35,613 bases of DNA, taken from positions 380,163 through 415,775 of the forward strand of contig NZ_LT607652.1 of assembly GCF_900095265.1 (NCBI RefSeq). The letters run 5' to 3'. Numbering within the stretch: the stretch's first letter is position 1; each line of letters begins with the position of its first letter. The position numbers and the translations under genes were made by a program. The notes beneath the pieces were generated by a model. It searched no databases. It saw nothing but the letters and a program-made list of their open reading frames with translations, and was not told where the DNA came from. This DNA comes from Janthinobacterium sp. UMAB-56. Lineage in GTDB: Bacteria > Pseudomonadota > Gammaproteobacteria > Burkholderiales > Burkholderiaceae_D. Positions 32,143-35,613 of this stretch are shown in pieces.

Positions 32143-33288
32143 ATGCAGAAGATCGGCTTTTCAGGCACCCTCGACCCCATCACCAATGGCCACATGTGGG
32201 TGATCGGCGAAGCGCGTTCGCTTGCCGACGAGGTAATCGTGTTCCTGTCGCAAAACCCCGCCAAGAAGCCGCAATTTCCCGCCGAAGACCGCAAGCGCAT
32301 CATCGAGCAGAGCGCGCGCGAGTGCGGCTGGGACAATGTGCAGGTGGTCATCGTCAAGGGCGACTACACGGCGCGCGCGGCGAAAAAGCATGGCTGCGAC
32401 TACCTGATCCGCGGCATCCGCACGACGGCCGATTTCGACTATGAAAACCTGATCCAGCAAACCAATGTGGACGTGCTTGCCGGCGCCAAGACGATTTTCG
32501 TGATGCCGCCGCGCGACCTCGGCTCCGTCAGCTCCAGCTTCGTCAAGGCGCTGGAAGGGCCGGTCGGCTGGAACTGGACCATGAAGAAATTCGTCCCCGG
32601 CCCGGCGTATCAGGCGTGGATACTCGACTGCCTGCGCAAGGAGTGGGAAGCGCTGTGGAACTACGCCACCGCTTCGCAAGCGGACATCGCGCTGGCGGAT
32701 CGCTGGTTTGCGCACCTGACGGGGCCGCAGGCGTATGGCGGCGCGGACCGCCACTATCACAACCTCGACCACCTGGTGCACGGCCTGTCGGAAATCCGCG
32801 TGTGGGCCGACAATACCAATGCGCCCAAGCGCGACAGTGCGCTGGTCAAGAAAGCCTTCTGGTTCCACGATGCCATCTATAGCCACGATGACGATGCCCT
32901 GTATTCGAGCGAGGAAGCCAGCGCCCAGCTATGGCTGGCCAGCGGCCTCGATGCCGGGGACAACCTGGATGTAGCGCAATTGATACGCGTTACCGACCAT
33001 TTCCAGGGACCCGGCATCAGCCACGCGCTGAAAGATGCCATGCTCAGCGCCGACCTGGCCATCCTGGGCCAGGACGAGGAGGTGTATCAAGCCTACACGC
33101 GAGCCATCGCCCGCGAATACGCGCACGTGCACCCCGCGCGCTTCAACGAGCAGCGTGGACTGGCCCTGCAGCACCTGTGCGCCAAGGCGCAGGCGGGCCA
33201 GCTGTTTGGCGACGCTTACTTTGCCGACCAGTACAACGAGCGGGCGATCGAGAACATGCAGAAAGAGATTGCGGCGCTGGCCGGCTGA
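32143..33288 (+). CDS. CoaD-like nucleotidyltransferase fused to HD-type phosphohydrolase
   Basis: A 381-residue fusion with a GGAG ribosome site. Residues 1-160 match phosphopantetheine adenylyltransferase (CoaD): GTLDPITNGHMWVI with the nucleotide-binding T/HxGH-type motif at 14-17, YLIRGIRTTADFDYE and the SSSFVK motif near 130. Residues about 165-380 resemble the predicted metal-dependent HD-superfamily phosphohydrolases: RHYHNLDHL at 203-211, FHDAIYS with H242-D243, and ALKDAMLSADLAILG with a later metal-binding aspartate. The first domain has full CoaD motifs but the arrangement is unusual; a separate canonical coaD is likely elsewhere in the genome. The second domain could act on the nucleotide product of the first. 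Confidence 0.82.
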   Translation: MQKIGFSGTLDPITNGHMWVIGEARSLADEVIVFLSQNPAKKPQFPAEDRKRIIEQSARECGWDNVQVVIVKGDYTARAAKKHGCDYLIRGIRTTADFDYENLIQQTNVDVLAGAKTIFVMPPRDLGSVSSSFVKALEGPVGWNWTMKKFVPGPAYQAWILDCLRKEWEALWNYATASQADIALADRWFAHLTGPQAYGGADRHYHNLDHLVHGLSEIRVWADNTNAPKRDSALVKKAFWFHDAIYSHDDDALYSSEEASAQLWLASGLDAGDNLDVAQLIRVTDHFQGPGISHALKDAMLSADLAILGQDEEVYQAYTRAIAREYAHVHPARFNEQRGLALQHLCAKAQAGQLFGDAYFADQYNERAIENMQKEIAALAG

Positions 33289-33307
33289 TTGTCGTCAGCC
33301 GGTTGTC

Positions 33308-33338
33308 GCCAGGGATGAGTTGCAAGTCCATCCCTGGC
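33308..33338. terminator. Hairpin between convergent CoaD-HD and OsmC-YcaO genes
   Basis: GCCAGGGATG (33308-33317) pairs perfectly with CATCCCTGGC (33329-33338), loop 11 bases, in the 58-base gap between the two stops. No strong T tract follows. It may serve both genes. Confidence 0.6.
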
Positions 33339-33346
33339 TTGCCACC

Positions 33347-35545
33347 CTAGCGGGCCGCCGCTTTGGCGCGCGCCGCGTGCAATTTCTTGAAGCTGTCGAT
33401 CAGGCGCTGGTGCCGGTCGAGTCCTTCCAGCTGCATGCTGGTCGGCGTCAGGCCGAAGAAGCGCACGCTGCCGTCCACCGAACCCAGCACCGCGTCCATG
33501 CGGGCGTCGCCAAACATGCGGCGGAAATTGACGACGTAGTCATCCAGCTCCAGCTCGTCATCGAGTTCTACTTCCAGTACCACGTTCAAGGCTTGATAGA
33601 ACAGCTTGCGCTCCAGCGTGTTGTCGTTGTACTGCAGGAAGGTTTCCACCAGCTCTTTCGCTTCCTCGAATTGCTGCAGGACCAGATGAATCAGCAGCTT
33701 CAATTCCAGGGTCGTCAGCTGGCCCCAGACCGTATTTTCGTCAAACTCGATGCCGATCAGGGTGGCGATGTCGCCGTACTCGTCGAGCTCGCTGTTTTCC
33801 AGGCGATCGAGCAGTGCTTCCAGGCTGGCATCGTCCAGGCCATGCAGGTTCAGGATGTCGGCACGGAACAGCAGCGCCTTGTTGGTGTTGTCCCAGATTA
33901 AATCTTCGACCGGATACACTTCCGAATAACCGGGCACGAGGATACGGCAGGCGGTGGCGCCCAGCTGGTCATACTCGGCCGTGTACACTTCCTTGCCCAT
34001 GTCGGCGAGGATGCCGAACAGGGTGGCCGCTTCCTCGGCATTCGAGTTCTCGCCGTGGCCGGAAAAATCCCACTCGACAAAATCGTAATCGGCCCTGGCG
34101 CTGAAGAAGCGCCACGAGACGATGCCGCTGGAATCGATGAAGTGCTCGACGAAGTTATTCGGCTCGGTGACGGCTTCGCTGGCAAACGTCGGCTGCGGCA
34201 AGTCGTTCAAGCCTTCAAAACTGCGGCCCTGCAGCAATTCCGTCAGGCTGCGCTCGAGCGCCACTTCCAGGCTCGGGTGCGCGCCGAACGAGGCAAACAC
34301 GCCGCCCGTGCGCGGATTCATCAGGGTGACGCACATCACCGGGTACACGCCGCCCAGCGACGCATCTTTCACCAGCACGGGAAAGCCTTGCTCTTCCAAA
34401 CCCTGGATGCCGGCCAGGATGCCCGGGTATTTCGCCAGCACGTCCTGCGGCACGTCGGGCAGGGCGATTTCGCCTTCGAGGATTTCGCGCTTGACGGCCC
34501 GTTCAAAAATTTCCGACAGACATTGCACCTGGGCTTCAACCAGGGTATTGCCGGCGCTCATGCCATTGCTGACATACAGGTTTTCAATCAGGTTGGACGG
34601 GAAATACACGACCTCGCCATCGGAATGGCGTATATACGGCAGCGAGCAGATGCCGCGCTCGGCATTGCCGGAGTTGGTATCGATCAGGTGCGAGCCGCGC
34701 AGCTCGCCATCGGGGTTGTAGATATCCAGGCAGTAGGCATCGAGAATCTCCTGCGGTAGCGCATCCTTGCGCCCTGGCTTGAACCAGCGCTCGTTCGGGT
34801 AATGCACGAAGGGTGCGTTGGCGATGTCTGTGCCCCAGAACGAACCAGCATAGAAATGGTTGTTGCTGAGGCGCTCGATATACTCGCCCAGGGCCGACGC
34901 CAGGGCGCTTTCCTTGGTCGCGCCCTTGCCGTTGGTAAAGCACATGGGCGAGTGTGCGTCGCGGATATGCAGCGACCATACATTCGGAATGATGTTGCGC
35001 CACGAGGCGATTTCAATCTTGATGCCCAGGCCCGCCAGCAGGCCCGACATATTGGCGATGGTCTGTTCCAGTGGCAAATCCTTGCCGACGATATAGGTGT
35101 TCGCGCCAGGGGCCGGATTCAGGGCCAGCAAGGCCTGCGCATCGGCGTCCAGGTTTTCCACCTCTTCAATCACGAACTCGGGGCCTGTTTGCACCACTTT
35201 TTTCACCGTGCAACGGTCGATCGAGCGCAGGATGCCCTGGCGGTCCTTGGCCGAGATATCGGCCGGCAACTCGACCTGGATCTTGAAAATCTGCTGGTAA
35301 CGGTTTTCCGGATCAACGATATTGTTTTGCGACAAACGGATATTTTCGGTGGAAATATTACGCGTATCGCAATACAACTTCACGAAATAGGCCGCGCAAA
35401 GTGCCGATGATGCCAAAAAATAATCGAACGGGCCGGGCGCCGAGCCATCGCCCTTGTAGCGGATGGGCTGGTCGGCGATGACGGTAAAATCGTCGAACTT
35501 GGCTTCGAGACGCAGCTTGTCAAGAAAGTTGACTTTAATTTCCAT
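33347..35545 (-). CDS. OsmC-YcaO fusion protein
   Basis: A 732-residue protein with an N-terminal OsmC/Ohr-like domain (1-140) and a YcaO domain (about 190-540), followed by an acidic helical C-terminus as in E. coli YcaO. The OsmC part keeps the two reactive cysteines, C50 (ASSALCAAYF) and C112 (SIDRCTVKK), typical of thiol peroxidase activity. The YcaO part contains the ATP-binding glutamates in KESALASALGEYIERLSNNHF and SEIFERAVKREI. YcaO enzymes activate amide backbones with ATP; E. coli YcaO aids methylthiolation of ribosomal protein S12 by RimO. No azoline partner gene or precursor peptide is visible nearby, favouring the housekeeping role. The start at 35545 has a GGAT site. Confidence 0.9.
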   Translation of the reverse strand: MEIKVNFLDKLRLEAKFDDFTVIADQPIRYKGDGSAPGPFDYFLASSALCAAYFVKLYCDTRNISTENIRLSQNNIVDPENRYQQIFKIQVELPADISAKDRQGILRSIDRCTVKKVVQTGPEFVIEEVENLDADAQALLALNPAPGANTYIVGKDLPLEQTIANMSGLLAGLGIKIEIASWRNIIPNVWSLHIRDAHSPMCFTNGKGATKESALASALGEYIERLSNNHFYAGSFWGTDIANAPFVHYPNERWFKPGRKDALPQEILDAYCLDIYNPDGELRGSHLIDTNSGNAERGICSLPYIRHSDGEVVYFPSNLIENLYVSNGMSAGNTLVEAQVQCLSEIFERAVKREILEGEIALPDVPQDVLAKYPGILAGIQGLEEQGFPVLVKDASLGGVYPVMCVTLMNPRTGGVFASFGAHPSLEVALERSLTELLQGRSFEGLNDLPQPTFASEAVTEPNNFVEHFIDSSGIVSWRFFSARADYDFVEWDFSGHGENSNAEEAATLFGILADMGKEVYTAEYDQLGATACRILVPGYSEVYPVEDLIWDNTNKALLFRADILNLHGLDDASLEALLDRLENSELDEYGDIATLIGIEFDENTVWGQLTTLELKLLIHLVLQQFEEAKELVETFLQYNDNTLERKLFYQALNVVLEVELDDELELDDYVVNFRRMFGDARMDAVLGSVDGSVRFFGLTPTSMQLEGLDRHQRLIDSFKKLHAARAKAAAR

Positions 35546-35577
35546 GGGTAATCCAATATGTGCATATGAGTTAGCCG

Positions 35578-35607
35578 CTATTATCCGTGCTTTCTGCCGC
35601 AGGGCAA
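35578..35607 (-). promoter_or_regulatory. Putative promoter of the OsmC-YcaO gene
   Basis: On the minus strand TTGCCC (35607-35602) and TAATAG (35583-35578) are 18 bases apart, about 33 bases before the start codon. A moderate sigma-70 match; the window ends six bases further on. Confidence 0.45.
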
Positions 35608-35613
35608 AGATTG

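Noticed and set aside
33347..35545. YcaO gene as part of a RiPP (azoline peptide) cluster
   Set aside because: No precursor peptide, dehydrogenase or dedicated transporter is adjacent; the OsmC fusion and C-terminus match the housekeeping-type YcaO.

Overview
The window looks like a chromosomal segment of a high-GC betaproteobacterium. Overall gene content and protein character suggest Oxalobacteraceae (Janthinobacterium/Massilia-like). This is an inference from recognisable families (RpiA, KdsA, ArgA, HrpA, ImuA/ImuB, DUF6622, YggX), not the result of a search. KdsA shows a Gram-negative LPS-bearing cell. I see no rRNA, tRNA, CRISPR array, transposase or phage gene. Most of the many long reading frames on the opposite strands are GC-driven shadows.

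Region 1-5.4 kb (minus strand) is a Flp/Tad-type pilus block. Read in transcription order, a membrane histidine kinase and a NarL-type regulator (ATGA-coupled) are followed by a pilin-like microprotein, two 57-residue Flp pilins, an Aur1-type PAP2 membrane phosphatase/transferase, an A24 prepilin peptidase and the start of an isoprenylcysteine-methyltransferase-like gene that leaves the window. Region 5.5-7.5 kb (minus) is a second signalling operon, CheY-like regulator - CheC phosphatase - PAS/GGDEF cyclase, whose genes overlap by GTGA at both junctions.

Region 7.6-16 kb is mostly housekeeping: rpiA, a DUF6622 membrane protein, yggX, kdsA, argA and hrpA, with a textbook terminator between kdsA and argA. 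Region 16.1-23.1 kb is accessory: a PRC-barrel protein, a PHB-depolymerase-type esterase, strong intergenic inverted repeats, an MdfA-like MFS exporter followed by a large glycosyltransferase-acetyltransferase fusion, and a putative Na+/H+ antiporter.

Region 23.2-28.2 kb holds an SOS-controlled imuA-imuB pair behind a near-consensus LexA box but without an adjacent dnaE2, then a YfcG-like glutathione transferase, an alpha/beta hydrolase, a small conserved unknown, and an Hsp20 chaperone whose leader carries a ROSE-like RNA thermometer. Region 28.3-32 kb is an envelope-stress unit: a DegP/MucD protease followed by a QseB/PmrA-like regulator and a QseC-like kinase. Two 11-bp-period TTAA direct repeats in front of the protease suggest autoregulation. 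The window ends with a CoaD-like nucleotidyltransferase fused to an HD-type phosphohydrolase (+) and a convergent OsmC-YcaO fusion (-).

The least ordinary items are the GT-GNAT fusion next to an exporter, the CoaD-HD fusion, the PAP2 enzyme locked inside the pilin/prepilin-peptidase operon, the CheY-CheC-GGDEF operon, the ROSE leader and the regulator boxes in front of degP.
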